A stretch of 64,000 nucleotides of DNA from Butyrivibrio sp. (lineage in GTDB: Bacteria; Bacillota; Clostridia; Lachnospirales; Lachnospiraceae). The stretch covers positions 62,001 through 126,000 of the forward strand of contig SVGA01000007.1 in NCBI GenBank assembly GCA_015056575.1. The letters run 5' to 3'. Positions 1 to 8,112 of the stretch are shown here, in pieces; position 1 is the stretch's first letter; each line of letters opens with the position of its first letter. The notes beneath the pieces were generated by a model. That model searched no databases. It was given only the letters and a program-made list of their open reading frames with translations, and was not told where the DNA came from. A program made the position numbers and the translations under genes.

Positions 1-611
1 TGGACCGAAGGATGTACCATGAGACCGGCCGGATGCTGACAGATGCAGGCTATCACAGGTATGAGATATCAAACTATTCCAGGGAAGGGTATGAGTGCCG
101 TCACAACAAGGTCTACTGGAGGCGCGGTGAATATCTGGGGCTGGGTCTTGGAGCGGCATCCCTTATAGATGAGACCAGGTGGAGCAACACCCGGGATATG
201 AATAAGTACATGGTGCACCTGCATGGCTGTGAGGAGAATGAGGCACCGCCGCACCCCGAGGGGGTGAGCAGCAATATAGGCAGAGACAGGTTTTTATCTT
301 CCCTTTGTGGGATCAGAGAGGATGCCGAAGAGCTCGATATTAAATCGCGTATGGAGGAATTCATGTTCCTTGGGCTCAGGCTTACCGGAGGGGTTAGCAG
401 ACAGCTTTTTTCCCGGAATTTCGGAAGGGATATGGAAGAGGTGTACGGCGATGTTATTCGCAAGTACATAGACTTTGGGCTTCTGGAGTGGAGGGAGTGT
501 CCGGAGGGCGGGCACCTGCAAGGCTCTTCTGAAGGTACAAAATATCTGCGGCTCACCGAAAGGGGCCTTGATGTAAGCAATACCGTAATGGCAGATTTTC
601 TGCTGGACTAA
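1..611 (+). CDS. hemW: HemW-like radical SAM heme chaperone (3' part)
   Basis: This is the C-terminal part of a coproporphyrinogen-III-oxidase-like protein. The open frame runs in from the left edge (codons start at base 3) and ends with TAA at 609-611, so the radical SAM CxxxCxxC motif lies outside the window. What is visible matches the HemW family: a GYHRYEISNYSR stretch followed by RHNKVYW and YLGLGLGAAS, then a C-terminal HemN_C-like winged-helix region with FMFLGLRLTGGV. In the family these proteins bind heme and SAM and deliver heme to respiratory enzymes; they are often misnamed oxygen-independent coproporphyrinogen oxidase. The next gene starts 19 bp downstream and is probably cotranscribed. 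The family call is firm; the exact role is by homology. Confidence 0.88.
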   Translation, partial: DRRMYHETGRMLTDAGYHRYEISNYSREGYECRHNKVYWRRGEYLGLGLGAASLIDETRWSNTRDMNKYMVHLHGCEENEAPPHPEGVSSNIGRDRFLSSLCGIREDAEELDIKSRMEEFMFLGLRLTGGVSRQLFSRNFGRDMEEVYGDVIRKYIDFGLLEWRECPEGGHLQGSSEGTKYLRLTERGLDVSNTVMADFLLD

Positions 612-630
612 GAATATTGGGAGGATAGTA

Positions 631-1227
631 ATGAATTACAACTTTTTTGCATTGATCTCAAGAATGAAATATATAGAGAGATGGGCCCTTATGCGCAACA
701 CCAGAGCTGAGAATCTGTGCGAGCATTCCATGGAGGTGGCCATGATAGCCCATGCCCTTTGTACCATCGGTAATGTGCGTTACGGCAAAAATCTTGACGC
801 CAACAAGGCAGCCCTTATCGGGCTCTATCACGATGCATCGGAGATCATCACGGGAGATATGCCTACTCCCGTCAAGTACTTTAATTCCGAGCTCAAGCAC
901 GCCTATAAAGAGGTGGAGGCCATCGCCGACAACAAGCTCCTTGAGAAACTCCCGGAGGACCTTAGGCCTTCCTTTGAGGAGATATTCAAACCTGAAGCTC
1001 AGGATGAGAACGAACTCTACATGAGAAAGCTTGTGAAGGCTGCGGACAAACTCTCTGCCCTTATCAAGTGCATAGGAGAGATGAATGCCGGCAACAGCGA
1101 ATTTCGAACAGCCAAGGAGAGTACGGGCAAGGCCATCAGGAGTATGTACCATGAACTTCCCGAGGTTCTGGATTTTGTCAATGAGTTTCTGGCATCCTAC
1201 GGCAGTACTCTTGACGAATTAACGTGA
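631..1227 (+). CDS. yfbR: YfbR-type HD-domain 5'-deoxynucleotidase
   Basis: This 198-residue HD-superfamily phosphohydrolase probably removes the 5' phosphate from deoxyribonucleoside monophosphates in the cytoplasm (nucleotide salvage). Candidate metal ligands are H32, the H67-D68 pair and D139, and E71 with a GDMPTPVK segment follows the HD pair. These positions match the pattern I recall for E. coli YfbR (H33, H68-D69, E72, D137), and the length of about 199 residues also fits. A GGGAGG ribosome site at 619-624 supports the ATG at 631. It follows hemW by 19 bp, and the gap behind it carries a promoter for the next gene. A more general HD hydrolase role cannot be excluded. Confidence 0.85.
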   Translation: MNYNFFALISRMKYIERWALMRNTRAENLCEHSMEVAMIAHALCTIGNVRYGKNLDANKAALIGLYHDASEIITGDMPTPVKYFNSELKHAYKEVEAIADNKLLEKLPEDLRPSFEEIFKPEAQDENELYMRKLVKAADKLSALIKCIGEMNAGNSEFRTAKESTGKAIRSMYHELPEVLDFVNEFLASYGSTLDELT

Positions 1228-1247
1228 TATTGTTCATCGCAATTTAA

Positions 1248-1276
1248 TTGATTTTTTACCACTTTGGCATCATAAT
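1248..1276 (+). promoter_or_regulatory. sigma-A-like promoter before the HD-domain gene
   Basis: TTGATT at 1248-1253 and CATAAT at 1271-1276 are separated by 17 bp in the AT-rich gap behind yfbR. They would start transcription near 1283, about 30 bases before the ATG at 1313. Found by eye only. Confidence 0.5.
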
Positions 1277-1312
1277 TTATATATAAGGATTATTGCTATA
1301 GGAGTGGTTTCT

Positions 1313-2434
1313 ATGCTTTTTATCAAAAGTGACGAGTTGAAACCGGGGATGCGACTGGCTAAGCCCATATACAGCAAGAAAGGCGTGCTCTTATACGATC
1401 GAGCTGCGGTTCTTAAGGACATGCAGGCAATCGAGAATATCAAGAGCTTTGGCCTTATCGGGCTGTTTATTCTTGAGCCGGCAGAACCGGTGCCTCCCAT
1501 GACAGAAGATGACCTGGAATTCGAGAGATTTCAGACGATTATGTACCACGAGATCATGGAAGAGCTTCAGAAGATAGTCAAGAACCACAAGCAGGAGAGA
1601 TTCCCAAATATCTGCGCCCAGATCATCAAAAGCTATGGAAATCTGAGGAAGAAGATCACTTTCCAACAATCCCTTCGAAGCGAGGATGACTATATCTATA
1701 AACACAGTCTTAATGCGGCCGTTCTTTCCGCGGCCATAACCCATACAATGAACGTTCCGCTCTCGGAGCAGAATGAGGCGGTAATGGCTGCCGTCATTCA
1801 TGACATCGGCAAGCTGACACTGCCTCCGGACCTGCAGTCCAGGCAGTCCTGCACCGCTGATGAGATAGCATTCATAGACAGCCACGAGGTGGCTGGTTAT
1901 CCCATAATAGATGACGCCTTTTCGTCCCAGCCCAACATAAAAAGAGCCTGCAATCAGGCCAGGAAAATCCTTCTTGATTACTGGAACGGTGATCCCGTTC
2001 AGAATATGAAAACTCTGCTGGCCGCCAGAGTACTGGTGGTGGCAGGTATCTATGACAAGGAGACCTCAGTCCGGGTGGATGATTCACCTACTTCTGAGGT
2101 TATGGTCATAAGAAAGATGATGCAAAGACCGGATGTATTTGACCCCAAGGTGGTAAAGGGGCTGACCGATTCGCTGAACATTCTGATGCCCGGAATAAGC
2201 GTTGAGCTTAACACAGGAGAGAAGGCCCTTGTCATAAGGACCAACGATGATGACTTCCTAAGGCCTACAGTCCTTAGTTTCAGGGATAACTCGATAATAG
2301 ACCTATCCAATAAGAGGGCTTACGGTGATATCGAGATCGTGGACATCATGAAGACCATGGACAACAGATATGTTATGGATACTGCCAAGATGAAGGCCCT
2401 TGGTATTGCTGTGGAGGAGCCTGTTTACGTCTGA
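1313..2434 (+). CDS. divergent HD-domain signalling protein
   Basis: A 373-residue cytoplasmic protein with an HD phosphohydrolase core. A KHSLN histidine lies near residue 131 and the HDIGK motif near 163-167. The N-terminal 60 residues (MLFIKSDELKPGM...) resemble the leader found before many HD-GYP domains. The second half of a true HD-GYP site, HHExxxGxGYP, is missing: only a SHEVAGYP remnant follows, so cyclic-di-GMP hydrolysis is doubtful. The start is placed at the ATG at 1313 because the GGAG at 1301-1304 overlaps the GTG at 1304 and fits as its ribosome site. The pilT gene begins 16 bp downstream, which suggests a joint role in surface motility or its signalling. This is inference from context. 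Confidence 0.75.
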   Translation: MLFIKSDELKPGMRLAKPIYSKKGVLLYDRAAVLKDMQAIENIKSFGLIGLFILEPAEPVPPMTEDDLEFERFQTIMYHEIMEELQKIVKNHKQERFPNICAQIIKSYGNLRKKITFQQSLRSEDDYIYKHSLNAAVLSAAITHTMNVPLSEQNEAVMAAVIHDIGKLTLPPDLQSRQSCTADEIAFIDSHEVAGYPIIDDAFSSQPNIKRACNQARKILLDYWNGDPVQNMKTLLAARVLVVAGIYDKETSVRVDDSPTSEVMVIRKMMQRPDVFDPKVVKGLTDSLNILMPGISVELNTGEKALVIRTNDDDFLRPTVLSFRDNSIIDLSNKRAYGDIEIVDIMKTMDNRYVMDTAKMKALGIAVEEPVYV

Positions 2435-2450
2435 TATGTGAGGAAATGAT

Positions 2451-3512
2451 ATGTCAAAGATTGAAGATATTTTGAAGGAAGCAAAAGAAAGAGGTGCCTC
2501 GGACGTTCATATCACAGTAGGTATTCCCCCAAAGATGAGACTTAACGGCAAGCTTGTGGTCATGGAAGGCTATGACAGGATGCTCCCTCCGGATACTCTT
2601 GCGATAGCCAATGAGGTAATGGACGAGAAGCAGGCGGCCAAGCTGGATGAGAACGGACAGTACGATATGTCTTTTTCCATAAGAGGAGTAGGACGTTACA
2701 GGCTTAATCTGTTTAAGCAGAGGGGTTCCATTGCCATGGCCTTCAGAGTTGTGGCTTCCGAGATTCCCTCATCGGAGTCTTTGGGCATTCCCGATACGGT
2801 CATAGATCTTTATCGGAAAAAGAGGGGACTGGTCCTTGTGACAGGACCTACGGGAAGCGGTAAATCCACTACTTTGGCTGCTATCATCGACAAGATCAAT
2901 AACAACAGGGAAGCTCATGTTATCACCCTGGAGGATCCTATCGAGTTTACCTACCAGCACCGTAAGTCCATTGTTAACCAGAGAGAGATCGGAACCGACT
3001 CCAACAGCTATGCCAGTGCCTTAAGAGCTGCTCTTCGTGAGGATCCGGATGTTATCCTGGTTGGTGAGATGCGCGACCTTGAGACCATCAGTACTGCCAT
3101 AACGGCAGCGGAGACCGGACATCTGGTGCTCTCTACTGTTCACACCATAGGAGCTTCCAATACCGTGGACAGACTTATAGATGTATTTCCGTCACATCAG
3201 CAACAGCAGATAAGGATACAGCTGGCGGGAGTTCTGGAGGCTGTCATCTGTCAGCAGCTGCTTCCCAGTGGCGACGGCATTACAAGATTTGCGGCCTTCG
3301 AGGTTCTGCACGTTAACAGTGCTGTAAGAAACCTTATCCGTGAGGGTAAGTCCCATCAGCTTATCACCTACATGCAGACCTACAGAAAGCAGGGCATGAT
3401 CACCATGGATGACGCTATTCTTGAGCTCTACAGATCGGGAAAGATATCCAGAGAGATCGCTCTTCAGTTTGCACAGGATCCGGATACCATGCAGAACAAG
3501 ATGCTAAGATAA
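2451..3512 (+). CDS. pilT: PilT twitching-motility retraction ATPase
   Basis: A 353-residue hexameric secretion-type ATPase that in this family drives retraction of type IV pili from the inner face of the membrane. It has an N-terminal PAS-like pilT fold, Walker A GPTGSGKST at 132-140, the Asp box EDPIEF at 161-166, Walker B VILVGEMRD from 201, and a histidine box ending STVHT at 231. The AVRNLIREGK stretch near residue 290 matches the AIRNLIRE signature that separates PilT from the assembly ATPase PilB. No other pil genes are in the window. The HD-domain gene upstream and comM-dprA downstream suggest links to motility signalling and DNA uptake. Its transcript should end at the hairpin at 3588-3619. 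Confidence 0.93.
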   Translation: MSKIEDILKEAKERGASDVHITVGIPPKMRLNGKLVVMEGYDRMLPPDTLAIANEVMDEKQAAKLDENGQYDMSFSIRGVGRYRLNLFKQRGSIAMAFRVVASEIPSSESLGIPDTVIDLYRKKRGLVLVTGPTGSGKSTTLAAIIDKINNNREAHVITLEDPIEFTYQHRKSIVNQREIGTDSNSYASALRAALREDPDVILVGEMRDLETISTAITAAETGHLVLSTVHTIGASNTVDRLIDVFPSHQQQQIRIQLAGVLEAVICQQLLPSGDGITRFAAFEVLHVNSAVRNLIREGKSHQLITYMQTYRKQGMITMDDAILELYRSGKISREIALQFAQDPDTMQNKMLR

Positions 3513-3540
3513 GCCGGGTTTCTTATGGGATAATTTCAAT

Positions 3541-3604
3541 CTTAAGAAAATCATAAGAATTCTTAAGAAAATCTTAAAGACTTTTTGAATCGACCTGTTA
3601 TACA
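3541..3604 (+). promoter_or_regulatory. tandem TAAGA repeats plus extended -10, candidate activator-dependent promoter
   Basis: Four TAAGA-type repeats start at 3543, 3554, 3564 and 3575, i.e. every 10-11 bp, and two of the units are identical (CTTAAGAAAATC at 3541-3552 and 3562-3573, 21 bp apart). Behind them lies TGT plus TATACA (-10 at 3599-3604) with no good -35 box. One-helical-turn direct repeats that replace the -35 are the usual layout for OmpR/PhoB-family response regulators. The promoter would drive comM-dprA. Assignment to a regulator family is inference. Confidence 0.45.
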
Positions 3605-3619
3605 ATCAGCAGGTCGATT
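3588..3619 (+). terminator. rho-independent terminator after pilT
   Basis: A perfect 10-bp stem (AATCGACCTG at 3588-3597 with CAGGTCGATT at 3610-3619) is followed by TTGTTTTG. The loop contains the TATACA -10 element of the next promoter, so terminator and promoter are interleaved. Confidence 0.8.
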
Positions 3620-3709
3620 TTGTTTTGTGTTTTTCTTTGCGCCTGAAATAGGGCGCGTCAGGTTATTTCAAAAGAATATCCGATTACAGATTTCAAGAAA
3701 GGAAGCAAT

Positions 3710-5278
3710 ATGTTCAGTTCAATAACATCGGGAGCCGTAGGCGGCATCATGCCTTACCTTATGCAGGTGGAGGTGGATGTGGCAGACGGGCTTCCGGGAT
3801 TCAACATGGTTGGATTTATGAGCGGAGAGGTCAGGGAGGCCGGAGACAGAGTCAAGGTGGCCTTAAGAAACGCAGGAACAAAGATCCCCGCTGCAAAGAT
3901 AACCATAAACCTGTCCCCGGCTGACATCAGAAAGACCGGCGTGGTGGTGGATCTTCCGGTTGCTGTGGGAATCATGGCTGCCATGGGAGATATAGAAAAA
4001 GAAAGCCTTGAAAGCACCTTGGTCCTGGGAGAGCTTGGGCTTGACGGCGAGGTCAAGGAGATAAAGGGCACTCTTCCTATTGTGGCCAAGGCAAAGGAGA
4101 TGGGCTACAAAACTGCGATACTTCCCCTGGGAAACGCCAGAGAGGGAGCGGTAGTTGAGGGCATAAAGGTCATCGGGGTGAGCTCTCTTCAGGAGGCGGC
4201 AGGGTATCTGAATGCAGATGAAAATGAGAGAGACCGGCTGATAAAGCCCACAAAGGTAGATGTGAAGACTCTTTTTGAAAACGCATGGAATGACAGATAC
4301 GATCTGGATTTTGCCGATATAAACGGACAGGCAGCGGTGAAAAGAGCTGTGGAAATAGCCGCAGCGGGCTTTCACCATATCATGATAATAGGACCACCCG
4401 GGGCGGGAAAGAGTATGATCGCCAAGAGAATACCAACCATTCTTCCGCCGCTTACCCCAGAGGAAAGTCTTGAAGTGTCCACCATATATTCCGTGGCGGG
4501 AATGCTGGGGGATGACAAGACTCTGATCACCGAAAGGCCCTTTATGAGTACCCATCATCTTGTGACGGAGACGGCGCTTGTGGGAGGCGGAAACGTGCCA
4601 AGACCCGGCATAATATCCCTTGCCCACAGAGGAGTCCTTTTTTTGGATGAGATGCCGGAGTTTTCCAGGGCAAAGCTGGATATGCTGCGGCAGCCTCTGG
4701 AGGATCGAAACGTCCATATCGTAAGGAACCGCGGGACCTACACTTACCCTGCGGATTTTCAGCTTGTTGGTGCTCTGAACCCCTGTCCCTGCGGGTTCTA
4801 TCCCGACAGGAACAAATGCAGATGCACTCCGAATGAAATAAGGCGTTACCTTGGGCATATTTCCGGCCCGGTGCTGGATAGAGTAGATATCTGCGTGGAG
4901 GCCAAAAGGGTTGATATAGCGGATCTGAGCCATAAGGGCAAAATCGCCAACGAGTCCAGCAGATCAATAAGAGAAAGAGTTATGAAGGCCAGAAAGCTTC
5001 AGCAGGAGCGGTTTAAGGGGACGAAGCTTAAGCTCAATTCAGAGATGAGTCCCAAGGATATCGAGAAGTACTGTAAGCTCGGTCCCAGGGAGGAAAGCTG
5101 GCTTGAACAGGTCTTTTGCAAAATGGAACTTAGCGCCAGGGCCTATCACAAAATACTAAGAGTAGCCAGAACCATAGCTGATATCGACGGGTCGGAGGAA
5201 ATCCTTCAGATACACCTTATGGAGGCCGTGGGTTACAGGATAACCGACGGCAAATACTGGCAGAAAACGGAGGAATAA
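3710..5278 (+). CDS. comM: ComM/YifB-family AAA+ ATPase (Mg-chelatase-like)
   Basis: A 522-residue member of the YifB/ComM family. In naturally competent bacteria ComM is a hexameric helicase that aids branch migration during integration of foreign DNA. The N-terminal 170 residues form the ChlI/Lon-protease-like domain typical of the family. Walker A GPPGAGKS is at about 228-235, Walker B GVLFLDEMPEF at about 308-318, and a NPCPCGFYPD segment with further CRC cysteines lies near 357-375. A C-terminal lid domain ends the protein, and the length is normal. AAAGGAAG precedes the ATG. dprA follows after 2 bp, so the two genes are surely cotranscribed. The DNA-uptake role is family knowledge; natural competence of this organism is not shown here. 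Confidence 0.92.
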   Translation: MFSSITSGAVGGIMPYLMQVEVDVADGLPGFNMVGFMSGEVREAGDRVKVALRNAGTKIPAAKITINLSPADIRKTGVVVDLPVAVGIMAAMGDIEKESLESTLVLGELGLDGEVKEIKGTLPIVAKAKEMGYKTAILPLGNAREGAVVEGIKVIGVSSLQEAAGYLNADENERDRLIKPTKVDVKTLFENAWNDRYDLDFADINGQAAVKRAVEIAAAGFHHIMIIGPPGAGKSMIAKRIPTILPPLTPEESLEVSTIYSVAGMLGDDKTLITERPFMSTHHLVTETALVGGGNVPRPGIISLAHRGVLFLDEMPEFSRAKLDMLRQPLEDRNVHIVRNRGTYTYPADFQLVGALNPCPCGFYPDRNKCRCTPNEIRRYLGHISGPVLDRVDICVEAKRVDIADLSHKGKIANESSRSIRERVMKARKLQQERFKGTKLKLNSEMSPKDIEKYCKLGPREESWLEQVFCKMELSARAYHKILRVARTIADIDGSEEILQIHLMEAVGYRITDGKYWQKTEE

Positions 5279-5280
5279 AA

Positions 5281-6441
5281 ATGGAATTAACAGAAAAAGA
5301 CTATGCGCTGTGGCTTTTTAATGTGCCGGGGATCGGCAATGCCAGTGCAGACAAGCTTCTTTGCAGCGGCCTTAGCTGCAGGGATATATACGGGATGAAG
5401 GCAAAGGAACTTTCCGGTCTTCTGACCTCAAAGCAGATAACAGCTATAGAAAAGTCCCGCTTTGACTGGGATTTTGAGATGGAAAAGAAAAAGCTGGATA
5501 AGAAAGGTATCCGCTTTATATCAAGGATTGAACCGGATTTTCCGGAAAAACTGAAGGATATCCATAATCCGCCCTTTGCTCTGTATGTTAACGGGAGGCT
5601 GCCGGATCCCAATAAGCCATCCGTTGCCATAATCGGAGCCAGAATGTGTTCGGAATACGGAAGATATGCAGCAAGGCACTTTGGAAGGGGACTGGCTCTT
5701 TCGGGAGTACAGATAATCAGCGGAATGGCCAGAGGCGTTGACGGGATTGCCCAGGCTGCAGCTCTTGATGCGGGAGGCGATACCTTTGCGGTTCTTGGCT
5801 GCGGACCGGATATATGTTATCCCGAGGAAAACAGGGGCATATACGATGGCATCGCGTCTACCGGCGGGATAATCTCGGAGTATGCTCCCGGTACAATGCC
5901 TGAGAGCAGGAACTTTCCGGTAAGAAACAGGATCATCAGTGCGCTGGCGGATGTGGTGCTGGTGGTTGAAGCAAGGAAAAAGTCCGGAACCCAGATAACC
6001 GTGGATACTGCGTTGGAGCAGGGAAGGGAAGTGCTGGCGGTTCCGGGGAGAGTAACTGACAGGTTAAGCGACGGATGTAACAGTATTATCAGCCAGGGAG
6101 CCGGAATAGCGGTGGATGTGGAAGATGTGCTGGACAGACTTTCATTTGGACCATACGCCGAAAAAGCCAAGCCGAAGGATAAGGAGCCCAAAGAGGTGAA
6201 ATTTGAAAGCGCTGATCCCGGAAATCCTCTGAAAGACTCTAAGGCACACACTCACGGCCTCCAAGAACTGATCCTGGAGACAGTGGATATCATACCGGTT
6301 TCCACCTCCTATATCATGGATGAGCTCTACAGAAGGGGTGTGGAAGTGACAATTCCCATGCTAATAGGTACCTTAATGGACTTAACATCCACCGGGCAGA
6401 TTGCGCAGAATGGCGCATATTACCGCAAGATCAGCGCATAA
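5281..6441 (+). CDS. dprA: DprA/Smf DNA-processing protein
   Basis: A 386-residue DprA, which binds incoming single-stranded DNA and loads RecA. A helix-hairpin-helix/SAM-like N-terminal part precedes the Rossmann-like core: VAIIGAR near 117, the SGMARGVDG loop, VLGCG, the NFPVRNRIIS motif and GTQITVDTALEQGREV. A C-terminal winged-helix (DML1-type) domain is present at about 330-384, ahead of which lies a lysine- and proline-rich linker. The ribosome site CGGAGG is inside the end of comM. The 3' end of the gene (6401-6417) carries a pair of TTGCGCA-type motifs that match the operator in front of the maltodextrin operon, so coding and regulatory DNA may overlap there. Confidence 0.94.
   Translation: MELTEKDYALWLFNVPGIGNASADKLLCSGLSCRDIYGMKAKELSGLLTSKQITAIEKSRFDWDFEMEKKKLDKKGIRFISRIEPDFPEKLKDIHNPPFALYVNGRLPDPNKPSVAIIGARMCSEYGRYAARHFGRGLALSGVQIISGMARGVDGIAQAAALDAGGDTFAVLGCGPDICYPEENRGIYDGIASTGGIISEYAPGTMPESRNFPVRNRIISALADVVLVVEARKKSGTQITVDTALEQGREVLAVPGRVTDRLSDGCNSIISQGAGIAVDVEDVLDRLSFGPYAEKAKPKDKEPKEVKFESADPGNPLKDSKAHTHGLQELILETVDIIPVSTSYIMDELYRRGVEVTIPMLIGTLMDLTSTGQIAQNGAYYRKISA
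6401..6417. promoter_or_regulatory. candidate distal operator inside the dprA 3' end
   Basis: TTGCGCAGAATGGCGCA matches 15 of 17 bases of the proximal site TTGCGCAAAATTGCGCA at 6609-6625. The two are exactly 208 bp apart, close to 20 turns of B-DNA, a distance suited to repressor looping. It also encodes IAQNGA of DprA, so it could be coincidental. Confidence 0.35.
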
Positions 6442-6457
6442 AGCTCCGCGTCACCGC

Positions 6458-6499
6458 TTGCGCAAAACGTTACCGACAACGTTGCCGGAAACGTTACCG
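6458..6499. promoter_or_regulatory. operator array with three AACGTT sites and one TTGCGCAA site
   Basis: AACGTTACCG, AACGTTGCCG and AACGTTACCG start at 6466, 6478 and 6490, with an exact 12-bp period. The stretch 6466-6495 is also an imperfect palindrome centred at 6480/6481 (13 of 15 pairs). Each core is palindromic with a central CG, e.g. GGAAACGTTACC at 6487-6498, as in LacI-family operators. TTGCGCAA at 6458-6465 joins the array. The likely ligand is the LacI-family protein encoded at 10379 or a CcpA-like protein. Confidence 0.55.
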
Positions 6500-6561
6500 T
6501 TAACTTTGTCAATGTGCATTATGTATAAATAATACGGTTTATTATTATAAAAAAGTGTTAG

Positions 6562-6590
6562 TTGACAAAAATATGCACAAGAAATATACT
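6562..6590 (+). promoter_or_regulatory. promoter of maltodextrin operon 1
   Basis: TTGACA at 6562-6567 and TATACT at 6585-6590 are separated by exactly 17 bp, a near-consensus sigma-A promoter. Transcription would start near 6597, leaving a leader of about 58 bases before the ATG at 6655. Confidence 0.85.
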
Positions 6591-6608
6591 CTATGTGTGA
6601 GCAACCGA

Positions 6609-6625
6609 TTGCGCAAAATTGCGCA
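6609..6625. promoter_or_regulatory. proximal operator of maltodextrin operon 1
   Basis: TTGCGCAAAATTGCGCA has two TTGCGCA units 10 bp apart. Its inner 16 bases (6610-6625) are a palindrome with a single central mismatch. It lies just downstream of the expected transcription start, the classic place for a repressor roadblock. Confidence 0.55.
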
Positions 6626-6654
6626 GTCATTTTTAGAAAAATGGAGGGAAAAAT

Positions 6655-7998
6655 ATGAAAAAGAAATTGGTTTCTGTATTGCTGACAGCAGCTATGGGCA
6701 TGACCCTGCTTGCAGGCTGTGGCAACGAAGCAGCTCAGACAGTAGCAGATACAGCTACTGATGTAGCAGAAACAGCAACAGAGGAAGTTGCAGAGACAGC
6801 TGAACAGGCTGCAGAGGAAGTTGCGGATGCAGCTGAGGAGATCACAGACTATGGCACAGGCGAGATCAAGGTTTGGGTTGCCGATAACGTAGTAGATTTC
6901 ACAAATGAGCAGATCGCTGCATTCCAGGCTGCACATCCTGAGTTCTCAGGCTACACTTTCACAGTTGAGGCTGTTGGTGAAGGCGATGCAGCAGGCAACA
7001 TGATCACAGACGTTGAGGCAGGTGCAGATATCTATGCATTCGCTCAGGACCAGATCGCAAGACTTGTAACAGCAGGTGCTCTTGAGGTTGTTGAGGATTC
7101 AAACGCAGAAGCAGTTAAGGCTCAGAACGATGCCGGTGCTGTTGGTGCAGCTACAGTTGGTGGCACACTTTATGCTTATCCTCTTACATCTGACAACGGA
7201 TATTTCCTTTACTATGACAAGAGCGTTGTAACAGATCCTTCTACTCTTGAGGGAATCATTGCTGATTGCGAAGCAGCAGGCAAGAACTTCTACTTCGAGA
7301 TCAACTCAGGTTGGTATCAGACAGCATTCTTCTTCGGAGCAGGTGCTGAACTTACATACGACACAGATGATTCAGGAAACTTCACAAAGTGCAATTCAAC
7401 ATATGCATCTGATGCAGGTGTTATAGCTCTTAAGAAGATCGCCGAGATCGCTTCTTCAAAGTCATTCCAGAACGGTTCCGCTATTTCAAACGCAACAAAC
7501 GTTGGTGCTATCGTAGACGGAACATGGGATGCACAGGCAGCTAAGGACCTCTTTGGTGACAACTACGCATGTGCTAAGCTTCCTACATTCGAAGGCGCTG
7601 ATGGCAAGACATATCAGATGAGCGGATTCGGTGGATTCAAGCTCCTTGGTGTTAAGCCTCAGGAAGATGACCTTAAGCTTGCAGTTTGTGATGCTCTTGC
7701 AGCATACCTTTCAAGCGAAGAAGTTCAGCTTGCAAGATACAATGCAGTAGGTTGGGGCCCTTCAAACCTCAATGCTCAGAAGTCTGATGCAGTTCAGGCT
7801 GACGAAGCTCTTTCAGCTCTTGCTGATCAGCTCCAGTACACTATCCCTCAGGGACAGTACCCCGGAGACTACTGGTCACTTGCAACATCACTTGGTGATT
7901 CTGTTATCTCAGGCGAGATCACAAAGGATTCCAGCGATGAAGACTTTATGAAGGCTCTTACAGATTTCCAGACAACATGTGAGTCATATGCTCAGTAA
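6655..7998 (+). CDS. malE: maltodextrin-type ABC transporter substrate-binding lipoprotein (locus 1)
   Basis: A 447-residue extracellular lipoprotein of the MalE (family 1) class that would capture maltose or maltodextrins for the permeases encoded next. The signal peptide MKKKLVSVLL... ends in a LLAGC lipobox with C22 as the lipidated residue. An Ala/Thr/Glu-rich tether of about 35 residues follows, then the binding fold (GEIKVWVADNVVDF..., DIYAFAQDQIARLVTAG, GTLYAYPLTSDNGYFLYYDKS, SGFGGFKLLGVKP, AVGWGPSN). GGAGGG precedes the ATG. The codon choice is narrow, as in highly expressed genes. A 10-bp hairpin directly behind the gene (8035-8065) separates it from malF. Substrate specificity is inferred from the operon, not proven. 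Confidence 0.9.
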   Translation: MKKKLVSVLLTAAMGMTLLAGCGNEAAQTVADTATDVAETATEEVAETAEQAAEEVADAAEEITDYGTGEIKVWVADNVVDFTNEQIAAFQAAHPEFSGYTFTVEAVGEGDAAGNMITDVEAGADIYAFAQDQIARLVTAGALEVVEDSNAEAVKAQNDAGAVGAATVGGTLYAYPLTSDNGYFLYYDKSVVTDPSTLEGIIADCEAAGKNFYFEINSGWYQTAFFFGAGAELTYDTDDSGNFTKCNSTYASDAGVIALKKIAEIASSKSFQNGSAISNATNVGAIVDGTWDAQAAKDLFGDNYACAKLPTFEGADGKTYQMSGFGGFKLLGVKPQEDDLKLAVCDALAAYLSSEEVQLARYNAVGWGPSNLNAQKSDAVQADEALSALADQLQYTIPQGQYPGDYWSLATSLGDSVISGEITKDSSDEDFMKALTDFQTTCESYAQ

Positions 7999-8034
7999 TA
8001 GCGTGACACAGTTACATCTATAAAGCACAATTTT

Positions 8035-8065
8035 CAGGCTCGGATCCGGTATGCTTCCGAGCCTG
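8035..8065 (+). terminator. partial terminator between malE and malF
   Basis: CAGGCTCGGA (8035-8044) pairs perfectly with TCCGAGCCTG (8056-8065) around an 11-base loop. Only a short T stretch (TATTT) follows, so it probably lets some transcripts through and protects the malE 3' end. Confidence 0.7.
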
Positions 8066-8112
8066 TATTTAACTGATAAAACTTGCGACAGATGCAAAGG
8101 AGGCTTGAAGGT

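Noticed and set aside
1313..2434. Call as an active HD-GYP cyclic-di-GMP phosphodiesterase
   Set aside because: The HHExxxGxGYP half of the active site is missing; only HDIGK and a partial HEVAGYP remain.
3863..4933. A 356-codon open frame on the minus strand
   Set aside because: It lies wholly inside comM, which has all family motifs. The minus-strand product is rich in Tyr/His/Cys/Ser with no recognisable domain and no ribosome site.
6451..6936. A cysteine-rich minus-strand frame of 161 codons
   Set aside because: It is the antisense of the Ala/Thr/Glu-rich malE tether plus the operator region. The cysteine richness arises from GCA codons read backwards.
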